64,000 nt of DNA, from contig CM048557.1 in NCBI GenBank assembly GCA_026413225.1, positions 40,479,371 to 40,543,370 on the forward strand, in the 5' to 3' direction. The notes under the pieces were generated by a model, which worked only from the letters and a program-made list of their open reading frames with translations, was not told the DNA's origin and ran no database searches. The first letter of the stretch is position 1; every line of letters starts with the position of its first letter. Shown here one piece after another: positions 48,021-60,900 of this stretch. The position numbers and the translations under genes are program-made. Source of the stretch: Otis tarda (taxonomy: Eukaryota; Chordata; Aves; Otidiformes; Otididae).

Positions 48021-49152
48021 AGAATCATAGAATCATAGAATGGTTAGAGCTGGAAAGGACCACAACAACCTTCAAAGGTCATCTAGTCCAACCCCCCTGC
48101 AAGGAGCAGGGACATCCCTGACTAGATCAGGTTGCTCAGAGCCTCATCCAGCCTGGCCTTGAACGTTTCCAGGGATGGGGCATCCATCACCTCTCTGGGC
48201 AACCTGTTCCAGTGCTCTACAACTCTCATTGTAAAAAATTTTTTCCTAATATCCAATCTAAATCTACCTCCCTCTATTTTAAAACCATTACCCCTCGTCC
48301 TATCACAACAGGCCCTACTGAACAGCCTCTCCCAACTTTCTTGTAGGCCCCCTTGAGGTACTGGAAGACCGCTATAAGGTCTCCCCAGAGCCTTCTCTTC
48401 TCCAGGCTGAACAGCCCCAACTCTCTCAGCCTGCCCTCATAGGAAAGGTGCTCCAGCCCTCTGATCATCGTGGTGGCCCTCCTCTGGACCTTCTCCAACT
48501 GGTCCATGTCCTTCTTGTGTTGGGGGCTCCAGAACTGGACACAGTACTCCAGGTGGGGTCTCACCAGGGCAGAGTAGAGGGGCAGAATCACCTCCCTCGA
48601 CCTGCTGGCCACACTCCTCTTGATGCAGCCCAGGATGCGGTTGGCCTTCTGGGCCACAAGGTCGCATTGCTGGCTCATATTGAGCTTCTCGTCCACCAGC
48701 ACTCCCAAGTCCTTCTCCTCAGGGCTGCTCTCAATCCATTCTCCGCCCAGCCTGTATTTGTGCCTGGGATTGCCATGACCCAGGTGCAGGACCTTGCACT
48801 TGGCCTGGTTGAACTTCAAGAGGTTGGCATAGGCCCACCTCTCCAGCCTGTCAAGGTCCCTCTGGATGGCATCCCTCCCTTCCAGCATGTCAACAGCACC
48901 ACACAGCTTGGTGTCATCAGTGAACTTGCTGAGGGTGCACTCAATCCCACTGTCCATGTCGCCAACAAAGATGTTGAACAGGGCCAGGCCCAACAAGGAC
49001 CCCTGAGGGACACCACTGGTGACCAGTCTCCACTTGGACATTGAGCCGTTGACCACCACTCTCTGAGTTTGGCCATCTCTGAGTGCTGCCATCCAGCCAA
49101 CTCCTTACCCACCGAGTTGTCTGTCCATCAAACCCATGCCTCTCTAGTTTAG
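48021..49152 (-). mobile_element. Younger CR1 LINE copy inserted into an older, opposite CR1
   Basis: On the minus strand it runs from the codons KLERHGF of the RT domain (about 49150) to a 3' UTR with CTTTGAAGGTTG and a tail of two ATTCTATG units at 48021. It lies between the two halves of an older plus-strand CR1. At the junctions the old element reads GATC on one side and TCATCCCC on the other, so the target duplication is at most about 2 bp, as is usual for CR1. It is the same subfamily as the 40- and 62-kb copies. Confidence 0.95.
48274..49092 (-). pseudogene. CR1 ORF2 RT fragment, 272 codons open
   Basis: The minus-strand frame covers [41 protein letters not shown] (catalytic xxDD box with T in place of the usual A), [72 protein letters not shown] and [15 protein letters not shown]. 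It lacks the TAG found after QH in the 28- and 35-kb copies. A 1-bp loss near 48332, in the codons for KDGERLF, shifts the frame before the C-terminus. A short duplication around CTCAGAG near 49060 breaks the upstream frame. It cannot be active because it is truncated. Confidence 0.93.
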
Positions 49153-49688
49153 TCATCCCCCTGTACTCGGCACTGGTGAGGCCACACCTTGAATACTGGA
49201 TTCAGTTTTGGGCCTCTCACTACAAGAAGGATATTGAGGTGCTAGAGCGTGTCCAGAGAAGGGCAAGGAAGCTGGTGAGGGGTGTGGAGCACAAGTCTTA
49301 TCAGGAGTGGCTGAGGGAATTGCAGTTGTTTAGTCTGGAGAAGAGGAGGCTGAGGGGAGACTTTCTACAACTACCTGAAAAGAAGTTGTAACAAGTTAAG
49401 TGTCACTCTCTTTTCCCAAGTAACAAGTGATAGGGCGAGAGGAAACAGCCTCAAGTTGCGCCTATTGTTTAGATTAGACATTAGGAAAACTTTATTCGTC
49501 AAAAGGGTTGTCAGGCACTGGAATAGGCTATGCAGAGTGGTTGAGTCATGATCCCTGGAGGTATTTAAACGTGGTGTGGATGTGGCACACAAGGACATGG
49601 GTTAGTGATGGACTTGGTAGTGTTAGGTTAGTGGTTGGACTCGATGATCTTAAGGGTCTTTTCCAACCTAAATGATTCTATGATTCTA
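49153..49688 (+). mobile_element. Old CR1 LINE copy, 3' part of the split element
   Basis: This continues the copy broken at 48020: codons [56 protein letters not shown], then frameshifted C-terminal sequence. The 3' UTR is GGACTCGATGATCTTAAGG and TTTTCCAACCTAAATG, and the tail ATTCTATGATTCTA ends near 49688. The 3' UTR belongs to a different subfamily from the inserted copy and resembles the fragment at 55 kb. Confidence 0.92.
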
Positions 49689-50840
49689 ACAAGATATACT
49701 TGTCTCAGTTACTCTTTTTCAGGCACACATTCAATAATACTAAACAGCTTGCTTTTTCTGATACTCCGCTGTGTCCCTCCTTCATGTAATTACATCTGCT
49801 GTCACACTGCTAGTACATTTTACGTATCCTCCTCTGCCCTACTGGGTACACATGCCCTGTAGAATTACTGATTACTCTTATTGCAGTCAATTTTTTGGGC
49901 ACACAAATGTGTAAGTAGATTTTAAGTGTCCCCAAGATGTTCATAGGGAAAAAAAATCTTCATTTTTTTCTCTCTATCCCATGCAACATTGCTGACTTCT
50001 ATTTGGCTCCTTTCTGCACATATATGGAGTGCGTGTGGTTGGTTGCCCCTTGTGCAACTGTTTCCCACATATACACACATTCCACAGATGTACCATAGTT
50101 CAGTGAAAGAATATAACATAAATAATTATATGAAATGAAAAATTCTAAATTTGACTGGTTTTACAGAAGCACTATTCAATAAATATTGTATTTGTAATAA
50201 AAGTCCAGAGTGCTACCCATATAATTATTTAAATAACTTCTGAAAAAACATTACAGCTGGTTAAATAATGAATGTATATATTCATGAGAACATATGAATA
50301 CAAAAATATTTTTATTATATTTGCAGATCACTGAGACAAATTGTGCCATTTCAATGTCCAGTTTGGAACCTGGAATACCACATGCAAAATATAGTACTTT
50401 TTAATATTCATAGTCTTCCATTTATCAATTCCTGATTAAATTAATCTTAAAAAGTGAGACTGCTTCATAGACCAAAAAACTCTTATTTCCTCTACTGCTG
50501 GTTACTACATACCTGCTGATATTTCAAACAACAATTTGTATGAACTGTTATCATGTTTAGTATTTGCAAAGCATTAATTTACTCGTTCTAAATAAAAAGA
50601 TATCTCGATGCCTGTCCTATAATTATTGTGGTGCTTGGTCTGATGTTCAGAAAGATAAACAAGTTACACAAGGTAGCGCGCATTCTTATCACCTGGTATT
50701 CGGAAAGCAGCCAGACTATGCATTTGTTAAGAACCTTATTCTTTAAGTTTAACTTACTGTTACATTTTTTAAAATGTGCAAACAGTTACAGTAGTTTTAT
50801 ACACAAAGCCACAGGTATCATTTCTAGCTGTCAAAATTCC

Positions 50841-50894
50841 AGGGGCTTGCGGCGGCGCGGAGTTGAATTGGTGTCCTGTAGTGACATCTAGTGG
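50841..50894 (-). promoter_or_regulatory. CpG-dense patch with a CTCF-like motif
   Basis: Within very AT-rich DNA, CTTGCGGCGGCGCGGAG (about 50846-50862) has four CpGs in 17 bases. About 20 bp on, the minus strand reads CCACTAGATGTCAC (50894-50881). This agrees with the CTCF core CCASYAGRKGGCRS except for T in place of the second G of GG. A CTCF or other insulator/enhancer role is inferred from the motif only. Confidence 0.25.
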
Positions 50895-53800
50895 GAGGTG
50901 GAAACCACAGTCCTCGCAGGTTTAACTGGTTGTAGCCTTGGCTTCTGAAATGATGAAGCTGTGAACACCAAAAATTGACATTTGGAATATTTTTCTTCCT
51001 CCCTCAAAAAAGGTTTCACATGCATTCTCCAAAATTTCTCTCTTAAGCAGATGTGTCAGTGGATGAAGTTTATACTTGGCATCCTTGAGGTCTTAGGTGT
51101 CACCATAGAAAAATAACAAAAAGGTTATTTAGACCAAGTTTAACAGACCAATGGTCACTCATCTCTTCTTTGAGCTGTTTCTTTTATGTGTCACTTCCCT
51201 TGTTTTCTCTACTTAATAGTATCTCTTTAAAAGATCCTTAGAAATAAAACATTGTTACTGTTCTGTTTTATCAATAAATAACTATTTTTATAAGTTATTT
51301 GTATAAATCACTTTTGCTTTAGATGAACAATGTTTAGGTCTAACTCTACCAATAAATTTAAAATCAAATTGCAATCTAAACTACTTAAGTAAAGTTTAAG
51401 TCATTTTTATTATTAACCAGTAGCCCAAAATAGTTTGGCCATGTTTGATAACTCCGTTCATAAAGTATGACTCTGGATTTGGGTCCCATACTTTGCTACT
51501 CCCCAGTAGAAGATGTAGAATGAAAAGGCTTTTAAAATTCAACTGATAACACAATTCCACCTTACACTAAGCAGATTATTCGTGTGGGGAAGAACCTTTA
51601 TTTTGCTCCATTTTCCGTACACCCTCTCTCCACTCTTAATACAGCAAGCCAATTCCTTGGAGAAAATCTATTTAAAAACACAAGCTACTGTAATGTAGAA
51701 CAGGCTTACAGGAACATGAACACATAGGCCTTGCCTTTGCTTAACAAAAGAAAGCCCATCAGTGTCAGGCATCATCATGTCTGTAAAAAGTATTGTAGCT
51801 GGTTACCTACGTAGCAATTTTCTAAGAATACTTATCTCAGCCTCCTCTCAAATGTATTTCTGAGTTTTGTACTTGGATCTCCAGAGGTTTGTTTGTTAGT
51901 CAGCATGCTTGTAAAACAGTGTTTCCTAAATATGAATAAACTGCTATTTTGCTTCTGTAATATTGCACTGCAAAATAAAAGGTTTTAATTTTTATGAACA
52001 ATTCTGTAACAGGTATTTTTCTGTGACAGACATTCTGTTGAGACTGCAGCAGAACCGCTTGAGCAGAGATTAATAACATACCTGAAAAATGCTCTAGGAT
52101 TATATTAATTTTTTCACTGTCCACTGTTTGGAAACCACGGGAATTTTCTTAAAACCTAAATTACCTTAATCACCAAAGATCTTGAAATGTGATTCCAATT
52201 CACAGAATAGCTATGAATTATGGATACAAAAGCAGAGTCTCAGACATCTTCTCATAAGTTGACAATATAATGATGTGGAGATTTTAATTCCATTAGAGCA
52301 CAGATAATTTTGAAATGACAAATGAACAAGAAAATATAAGGAAAACAGCAGACAGGGGAAGAGAGGAGCAAGACAATCACTCAAGAACAATTCTGGTTCT
52401 GCTTCTCTATGGTGAGATCTTGCAACACAGTTTGAAACCACAGAAAATTCACTCTCTGTAATGATGGGTCACATGTGCTACAATGTCTTTGATCTACCTG
52501 TTATTTGGATCTCAATATTGTCTGACAGAAGGAACTTTACACCAAGTTACTGTTATTCATTATAGTCGACTTTAGAGTATTGGAATCATGTAAAAATGAT
52601 GCACACGGAATTGAGTTTTTTTGCAATTTGGAAAAAGTAAGTTAAAGCAAGAAAGCCAGGAATATTGAATTCTAATTTGGAAGAGAATACAAAACCAGAT
52701 TAACTGAAGGGATAAGTATGTATACTCCATCTATACCATTAAGATAAAACCTCTAGAAAATACTCGTCAGTAATTTGAATAGATTCCCTGATTCTTCTTG
52801 CCATCAGTGATGATCTAGATTACCTAAGAATTATGAAAATAATTTTGCTCAGGTTTGTATAGTCAGCTTCTATATTTAAGGCATTTATTTTCTAATGTAT
52901 AGCATAAACTGATGCAGAATCAGAGAAATCTAAGAAACAGAAATGTACTCAGCGCATTTCTTTGGCATAGGACCCAAATTTTTCCTGTAGCATATTTCTT
53001 TTTGTCAAGTTCAGTTTAAAAATTCCCTTTTGATGGCATTTCCATCATTTCCCTGAGGAAATGACTTCTCTGGATAGTGTATCATTTTTTTCAGGGAAGT
53101 GTTCTTATGATCAACCTACATATTTTCTCTCTTCCTTTGTCTGATTAGCTTTAGCTACCTTCCGTGTGTTTCGTCACTCAGTTAGCAGTACTGCGGCCTA
53201 CATACTATGGTTGTTCAAGTTAATCTATTTACCTTGACTAGACACCATGCAAGTGTCAGCTCATGAGAAGGAACAGAGTCAGGAAAACCCTTTCTATCTT
53301 CTACTTCCAGCAGTTAGAACTTTTGAGAGGTACAAACAACTTAATTTTTACGTTTCTCAGTAGCCAGGTGCCATACTCTGTATTTAGAGAAGGAGCACCT
53401 GTCCCACCTGCTTAACAGAAAACTGTCTGAAGGGTCTAGGATGAAACTGAGGAGGATGCTGTTTTCCACATACTCAGTTTTGCTGCTGTATGATGCCACA
53501 AACTCTCTCCAAGTTTCCACGTTGTGAATGTAATGTTTGGGAGGAGCTACATCAGGCATATAGGGCCACAAGTTACAACAAAGCTGTACTGCTGCTTGTG
53601 TTCCTGTCATGTTGTCACTCATGGAGGCCAAAGGCATGACCCTTGATATGCCCTGTGTTAGAGATGACAGAGATTGAAGTGAAGAAAGGACAGAGGGAAC
53701 CTCGATTCTTCTGTGCAGGAATCCAGCGGTGCCCCAGAGAACATACTGAAGAGACAGGGCATACCAGGTTTACTAGTAGGTGACAATGCTGTGTTCCTAC

Positions 53801-54834
53801 TCAGGGTTGTGGCACCAGGCTGCTCAAACTATTAGTCTACTCTCCAGAATTAGTAGATCCAAAATTACTAGCTCTGGAGGCATCTATATGCACATATGCT
53901 AACTTGCTATTTAAATGCACAGCATGTTTGATGCATCCTGGGAAAAATTCAGCACAAACATAGGTGAACTTATTGTGTATGTGCTGTAGATCTGATGTAT
54001 TCAGGATGCACTCGACTCACTGTGGAAACAGTTTGGCCTTCACGCACATATGCACTGGTCATTCGCTATATACCCGGAAATCCAACGGATCGTCATCTAA
54101 ATGGGTAAAGTGAAAGGCTAAAAGCAGAAGTCTATTGCCAAAATGGGTATGGTTGGCAGACTTTTTTCCTTCTTTTGTATTTACTTTTCACAGACCTCAC
54201 TGGTTTTGCGTGCTTCTTCTCTTGTCAAAGATTCATCTGTGCATATTAGTTCTGTGAAGTGACTCTTAACATGAGCTTTCTCACCTGGATGGACAACTGC
54301 ATCTCTAGCTTTAAGTTGCACCTTACTGAATCATGAACTATAATGTTACTAGTAGTTTTTTATCTTGCTGTGTCTCCTATAGCAAGGTGATACCTTCTAT
54401 ATTTAAAAGTGGTCCAAATGACTCAGCTGTTTTAAATAGATTTTAGATGAAATTCATCAGTTTTACTGCTTAGCATACCATCCCTTTTATAACTATTGGG
54501 AAAGATGCAATGGAATATTTGAGGAAGCAAACTTTTGTAAAGAAGACATTTTTTACATAGCAAGGCTAAAGATTAGGTACATGAATTGACGATTAGCATT
54601 TATGACTTCCACAGATTAAATAAAAATATAAATGTCTTTTAAGATCTAAGAAATCATTTAGAAATCTTAATAAAATGTGTCATTGGGCTCACATTAGATT
54701 ACATATAATGGGAAGCTACAGTTATGATATTTTCCTTATATATCCAAAGAAGACAGGAACAGAAGTGAAACAGCTGGAGAAGAAAATGAAATGTGTATTT
54801 TCTCTCAAGTGAAGGAATATATAAAAGGTTTCCA

Positions 54835-54854
54835 TTTATCTATCTGTCTATCTA
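54835..54854. repeat. Short TATC/TGTC tetranucleotide tract
   Basis: About five imperfect tetranucleotide units in unique DNA. Confidence 0.8.
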
Positions 54855-55003
54855 CCATATAGCAATCTTAGTGCCTCCATAGGAAAGGATAAACCTTCTT
54901 TCCTGGGAGAAATGAATATATTTTCGACCTCATAGATAGAATTTTCTTAGAAAGAGAATAATAATTAAATTTTCCAAAATATGTAAAGAACTTAGAATAT
55001 AAT

Positions 55004-55067
55004 TGATGGTTGGACTTGATGATCTAAGAGGTCTTTTCCAGCCATAATGATTCTATGATTCTATGAT
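55004..55067 (+). mobile_element. CR1 LINE 3'-end fragment
   Basis: Only about 64 bp: GGTTGGACTTGATGATCT, then AGGTCTTTTCCAGCC and ATAATG, and a tail of two ATTCTATG units. The 3' UTR is of the same type as the old copy ending at 49688. There is no coding sequence. Confidence 0.9.
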
Positions 55068-55288
55068 AATATCCCATTTTCAATAGACATAAGAACCATA
55101 AAGAACTAAGTAATATTTTGAGTTTGGAACATTTTGAGATGAAAGGCAGAACTAATCAAGGCAGAAAAAGGAAATTTGCAAAGGTGCTTTTATTTCACGT
55201 GTATAGTTCAATCTGGTAATTTTCCCAATCCAGCAAAACACTTAAAATAAACATACGAATAATCCCATTATAATCAGTTAAATTATTA

Positions 55289-55310
55289 ATATGCTTGAAA
55301 TTAAGCATAT
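55289..55310. repeat. Small perfect inverted repeat
   Basis: ATATGCTT and AAGCATAT flank a 6-base loop. It is short enough to be chance in AT-rich sequence. Confidence 0.5.
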
Positions 55311-55601
55311 ACCAGTGAGTCATGGATCTTGACCTATAATCAAATGTATCCCCAAACATACAAAAAAGGCAGCATCGATAGAAAAGCATCTATTCTGATG
55401 CTCTTTTTCAGTTCATTTTCAATAGCATCTATGGCCATGGGCAATTCACTATTCCTTTGATTTAGGAGACAGGAAAACATATGAGTACTATATTAAGATG
55501 CAATATTGTTGATTTTGTATGTGTACTTAAAAACAATGATAAATTTGTAGCAATAACAATTTCATTGTTAAGAGCATCACAACAGTAATTTCCTGTATAT
55601 C

Positions 55602-55634
55602 TGTGTGTGTGTGTGTGTGTGTGTGTTTGTGTGT
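55602..55634. repeat. (TG)n microsatellite
   Basis: Twelve uninterrupted TG units followed by a TTTG interruption and more TG, about 33 bp in all. It lies just upstream of a pyrimidine-rich, acceptor-like stretch. Confidence 0.95.
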
Positions 55635-55703
55635 CTTCTCTCTTGTTTCTCTTAGGGTTCTGCTATGGAGTTACAATTATTTGATTTGTCCTTTTCTGCA
55701 CAG

Positions 55704-55765
55704 TTGCAAGTAGACAGCGTTTCTTCTCAGTACCTAAGGAAAGAGAAACGGCGTCCACAGATTTG
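55704..55765 (+). other. Possible small exon (62 bp), gene unknown
   Basis: A strong acceptor-like stretch (TTTGTCCTTTTCTGCACAG, ending 55703) is followed by 62 bp ending ATTTG and a consensus donor, GTGAGT, at 55766-55771. In the frame beginning at the first base it encodes a basic peptide, LQVDSVSSQYLRKEKRRPQI, without a stop. A second acceptor-like site ends at 55654. I do not recognise the peptide, and no partner exon was identified in the window. Such acceptor/donor pairs also arise by chance. Confidence 0.2.
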
Positions 55766-57945
55766 GTGAGTCCTACACGATATCTTTTGTTAAATTATTT
55801 GCATGTTTTTCCTTTCAAAATAATAAGGCAGGAAGATCCGACTCACCTGAACTTATTTTAAAAAGTAAGAAAACAAAATAAATTACTTAAAAGACATAGA
55901 ATAAGTCAATTACAAAGTAGCATACAGTTAACAAACATATGATGACTAAACAGATAAATGTTACCAGATTGGTGCAGAAGATTGTTCTTGTCTGTCCCAA
56001 GTGTTGCACACAGAGATTGAGGGAAAACATACCAACTTTTCATTAGACACATCAAGGTGTCCTACTGTGTAAGAAATCAACCAGAAATAAAATTAAAATG
56101 CAGATATTAGCTGCCTTCGCCATCTTTTTAATGAGGGCAAACTCCAGAAAGTGTCTTCAAAATACAAATGAACAAAGCCGTGTCTCCTGTCAGTGTACTA
56201 TGCTGGTAATTTGTGAAGAATGAAAAGCAAATAATTTAAGGCCTAAAGACTTCTTCATGTTAAGAAGGCTTGAAGTGTTTATCAATCATGCATGTTTTAT
56301 TTTTTAAAATCATCCTTGTTTTTTCAGTTGGTGAATATGAAGTCGACTGTTTGTTTTTATAGAATATATTACTTGTAGGGCCACAGAGGTGACAGAGTTG
56401 GGTTTTAAAGATCAACTCTTGCTGCTGCAAACTGTAACACAAACTGCACTTATAGCTGCATGAAATTGAGTATGTAATAGTAACATTGATACCAGCATGG
56501 CTACTTTTTGTTTAAAATAAATTATTGCACTGAATAAGGAAGAGACTATAGCGTTCTCTCAGTAAAACCAAAGTATCATCCTCTCTTTCAGGATCTTTCA
56601 ACAAGGTTGTCTGACTGTTGGCACACAGAAAATTGAATCTGTCTCTTAGTAAACTTTTCTTGGTAATTTCCATGCTTGCTATTGTCTTGGGCATCTCTGG
56701 ACACTCCACTGTACTTGAAAGTGTTTATAGAAATGAAGGATGCCTGTTCTGATGTATCTGAGAGCACTTTCTGCTTTTCCTGCTTGCTTAAACCTAAACA
56801 TCAAAGTAAAATGCCATTAAATTAACATAAGAAGGAGAGCTACTCTTCACTTTCATTATTCTGTTATAGTAAAAACATCTTTCAAAAGCAATGGTCACCA
56901 ATAATCTGTCACAAAATACCCTAGCAGGTGCTATTGTCAGCTACAAGGTTACAGAAGAACCTTTAAACACCTAATTAGTATTTTTCTATCTGATTCTCCT
57001 CCCAAGGTCATGGCTTTTAAGATTATATCTTATTCTATCAGAGATAGGATTCACCCCAGCTAGTCTCCTAGGATTTTACTCCTTTCCTTCTCCTGGAAGA
57101 CAAAAAAAAAAAACAACCTCCTTTTCCTAATGCACTTCTGATAGCCAGAAATACAGCTGAAAACTATCATATCAGCAGTCTCCAGCTTGCCTGCAAACAG
57201 GTAGCTGTCAAGATCTTTGATTATCTGTGACTCTCAGCTTACCAGACTCAGCCTCTTTCAGCTTTATGCTATGCCAATGAAACATTGAAATGAAAACGGA
57301 AAAAGATAACCTGATCAGAAAAGCATTGACCCACAAACCTGTAACTTCACACATTGAAATTGAAGGAATGAGCTGGCAGGAACAGGACTGAATATGACTT
57401 TGTAAGACACATCCCAGATCTTGGACATGACTGAATCAAATTAACAATGTAACACAGCTGTGCACCACTTGTATCATTTACCAAATAGTAAATTACTAGA
57501 GGAACAAAAATGATAAATCAGCCTACATTCATCTGGGCCTTTTTAGCCATCAAACCAATAGAGAAGACTCATGAATCTTGGGTTGGTAACTTCTGAACAC
57601 ACCAAGAACCTTCCTATCGTCCTAATCTTCTAGAACAGGGGAGAGTGTGTTAGCAGTCCTAACATCTTATGGCTTTATAATTTGGATTGAAGGACATCGC
57701 TTCCTACACAACCTGCTAGGCACACAAACAACCACCTATGAGCAAGGGCGCAGTAGACTGTAATAAGGCTTAATTTGCATTCTGGGTCTGAATTCCATGC
57801 ATCTTAGACCTAGAGTTTTCTCTTAATATACCTTGATAAAGACTACATCATTTTGCCTGTTTGCTAACTAAATACATCATATGAATTTTAAAAAGACCAA
57901 TAATCATTAAATAACCAATAAAGAAGACTGATAACTGGTTTTTTT

Positions 57946-57956
57946 GGGGGGGGGGG
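57946..57956. repeat. Poly-G run (11 G) after a T run
   Basis: Seven T followed by eleven G. It is an unstable homopolymer and a likely sequencing-error site. Confidence 0.85.
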
Positions 57957-60900
57957 AGCTGGTCCCTACATGCCCTGTATTCTGCCTAATTCTTACTCCT
58001 TTCCTTCCTTCTCTCACACAATTGCCATCTTTCCTTTTAACAATGTACTGGAGATGCTAAACCATAGCTAGGTTTAGGTATTTAAGATTTGCCTAGAACA
58101 CCAAGTTGGCTTAAATAACAGATTCAGACTCTGCTTCTTTGGCAAAAGTAGCAAAACAGCCTATTAACCTCTGCATCCTACCTGCATGTTCAGATAATGT
58201 CAACATGTTTGTTCTCAGCCCCTGAAGCTGAAGTAATCACCAAAACCAAATATCTATTCTAGTCCTTTAATAGTAGAAAGAGAAATCACTGCTCTGTATG
58301 TCTCTTATCCTATCTCACAGCCTCAGATATATAGTTTTATCTTTAGCATTAAGCAACTAAAATCAGTTAACACTGCTGAGAAGTCTTGAGCTGGCTCTGA
58401 ATCACTTCTGTCAACTTCTCTGAATTCCATTCAGCACGTCTCCACTGACAGTAAACCTATTTTTTTTAGAAACATTACAGACCCCAGAGTAGGAAGATGA
58501 AACTGCAATGATGATGTGATGCATTTAAAATAAACTTCCTTTGCTCCTCCAGTCTTTTTTCTTCTTTCCTAACTTGGATTCAAAATCCTTCTTCCCAATT
58601 TTTCCTTTGATTAGAGAGGCAAGAAGAAAAGCCTGGAACTTTGAAGTGCTCACCAGCACTGCCTTCAGTAGGCTGCAGAAAGGTTGCTGTCAGATTACAG
58701 CTGTTCCTACCCACAGTAAACAAACCAGGGAATATAAAGAACTCAGCCCTAGTCTCAAGGGACTAGTAGAAAACTACTCACATCCTGGATTGATGCCACA
58801 TCATGCAATGCTGAGTGACTAGCAGGTGAGTTCCTGCATCCCAGGAGAAAGCCACATGCCAGGTCCGCAGATTCTACAAGGAGTTAACCAGCTCTTTCAG
58901 CATGTCATCTGATCCATTCCCAGGCTCCCTGGTGGGGTTCTGCTCCTACTGCAGCTGCTGTGTAGAGTCAGCTGAGTACTCTCCCTAAATGGTGACCTCC
59001 CATTTAGTTATAGACCTGAATACTTGTCTTCTTGTTGGCATGATCACTTCTACCAGATCTAAATCTGGACTGAATTCTGGCTCATAAACTTTACTGTTGA
59101 CTTCTCTGAGACAAAAAATGGCCAAAGGTCCTTAAGAAGGTAGAGCCCAGGTAATACATCTAGGACATTTTAACCTTTATGTCTTTGCTTGGGGCCAGTC
59201 AAACTCTGTAACTAACTACAAGGGAGATGTGAATTACCCAGCAGTCATAAAGCTTTCAGGAAAAGGAGAAGAGACAACTCCATAGTTTTTCCATAATGTA
59301 CAGCTGAAAAAATAGCTAGGAGAATAATTTAAAAAAAAAAAAATATTCCTCAGGTTTTCTTTGTATCATATACAGAAAAGTCAAAACAAATAAAAGTGTA
59401 CTTTTTTTTCCCCTTTAACCGGTCACCTATAAACTACAATTTTATTTTTAATCCTGTTCTGTTTAAACTGCAGACCTATTTTTATGTAGTACTTCTGTTG
59501 GCAATTTTCCTCCAAGTGCTTTGAATGTGTTCATAATAAGAGCGTTAGTTTAGTGATTGCTGCACTAATGTGATGTAAGGAATGAAAAGAATGATTCATT
59601 TCTTATTCTAAAGCTTTAAATACAAATTAACACCAAAAAAAAAAAGCTCCACTAATCTTCTTTTTGGGGGATTTAGATGTTACAGTATTACACAGATTAC
59701 TTAAAAGCAATAAAAGAAATAACCTTAGAAAATTAAGCAAACTGAATTTTCAATTAGTTTCGGAAACCAGGACAAATGCATTTTGAAATAAAAGAGTAAA
59801 ATGCAACTTTGTTCAGTATAAATTGAAATTGCCTTTTGTGCTTAATATAGTTCACTTATAATTAGCCGAAGATTTTGTTCTGGTTTGAAACAAAGTTCCA
59901 TCTTGAGATTACTATGTACTGTGTACACAGAACTTTTATCAAGAAAGGCTGGTGCTGCAGGGTTTGCTTTGACAGCCTTTATCATAGCTTTATAGAAATG
60001 AAAAGTGAAAGAACACAGCTGGTTTTAACAATGGGGCATGTTCAACATTAGACCAAAACACATTAGATATTGCAAAATATTGCACATTGTATTTATAGCT
60101 ACATGCAAGTTTTTGAAATTCATGCTGATGCTGCTCTAATCCAGCTTCTTAGAACAATCTGTCCCCTAATGATGGAATTAGTTTTCACTTTGAGAAAGTG
60201 CTTTTTAAACCAGTGGCAGGAGGGTCGGTTTCAGAGCACTTATAGCAAAATAATAAATTTAAGTGTATTCTGAAAACACTTTGTGGTGCAATTTGAAGTC
60301 TCTCTCAGACTCTGAAACTACATTGGCAGTGGTCTGTTTGTCATTATGCCTTATTGTTTTTGAAAATGCCATTATGAGAACTTCCTGGCATCCAGTCATG
60401 AGGTGCTTTGAATTATGCTTATAGTAAAAGCATGTAGGATGGGGCTCTGAGCTCATCAGTCTGTTTACACATAAAATAATGGCAGAGAAAAAGGCTACAT
60501 TGTACTACCTTGTCTGTGGACATGTAGCATTCAGTACTGGAAAATCACAGATCAAGTTTAAGTGAAGAAGCCTAGTAGCATTTTATTTCATACGTTCTAT
60601 GTGAGGTAACTGTACGAAACATTAAAAAAGTTGTTAGAAATGTCTCTCCTCTTGAAGGTGTGGTTCATTTTTATCATATCTGCTGGTAGTTATTTTCCAC
60701 CATGTTTACTGGCAAGATGGAAGTGTGGCTAGAATGTGTCTTCGCAGAGCTAGCAAAACTCTCCTTCTCCCACTGCATAATAAGGGCTGATCCCTTCTGC
60801 TGCCCCTACAAAAGTCTCCTGAGAACAGTTTCCAGCCCATCCCATCCCGTGGACCATGCCTGCTCTTGGCAAGGACAATGTCAGCTGTTCCAAGCCAAAA

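Larger units (their letters stand above)
49689..55004. other. AT-rich unique non-coding DNA
   Basis: No supported gene. It includes a small CpG-dense patch with a CTCF-like motif at 50.85-50.90 kb, listed separately. A 98-codon minus-strand frame at 53341-53637 matches no family I know. A TATC/TGTC tetranucleotide tract is at 54835-54854. Confidence 0.6.

Noticed and set aside
53341-53637. Open frame of 98 codons (-) with a protein-like composition
   Set aside because: The peptide looks plausible but I recognise no family. No splice sites, promoter or polyadenylation signal support it. A protein search would decide.
58541-58822. Open frame of 93 codons (+)
   Set aside because: It has no recognisable motif and no exon borders that stand out.
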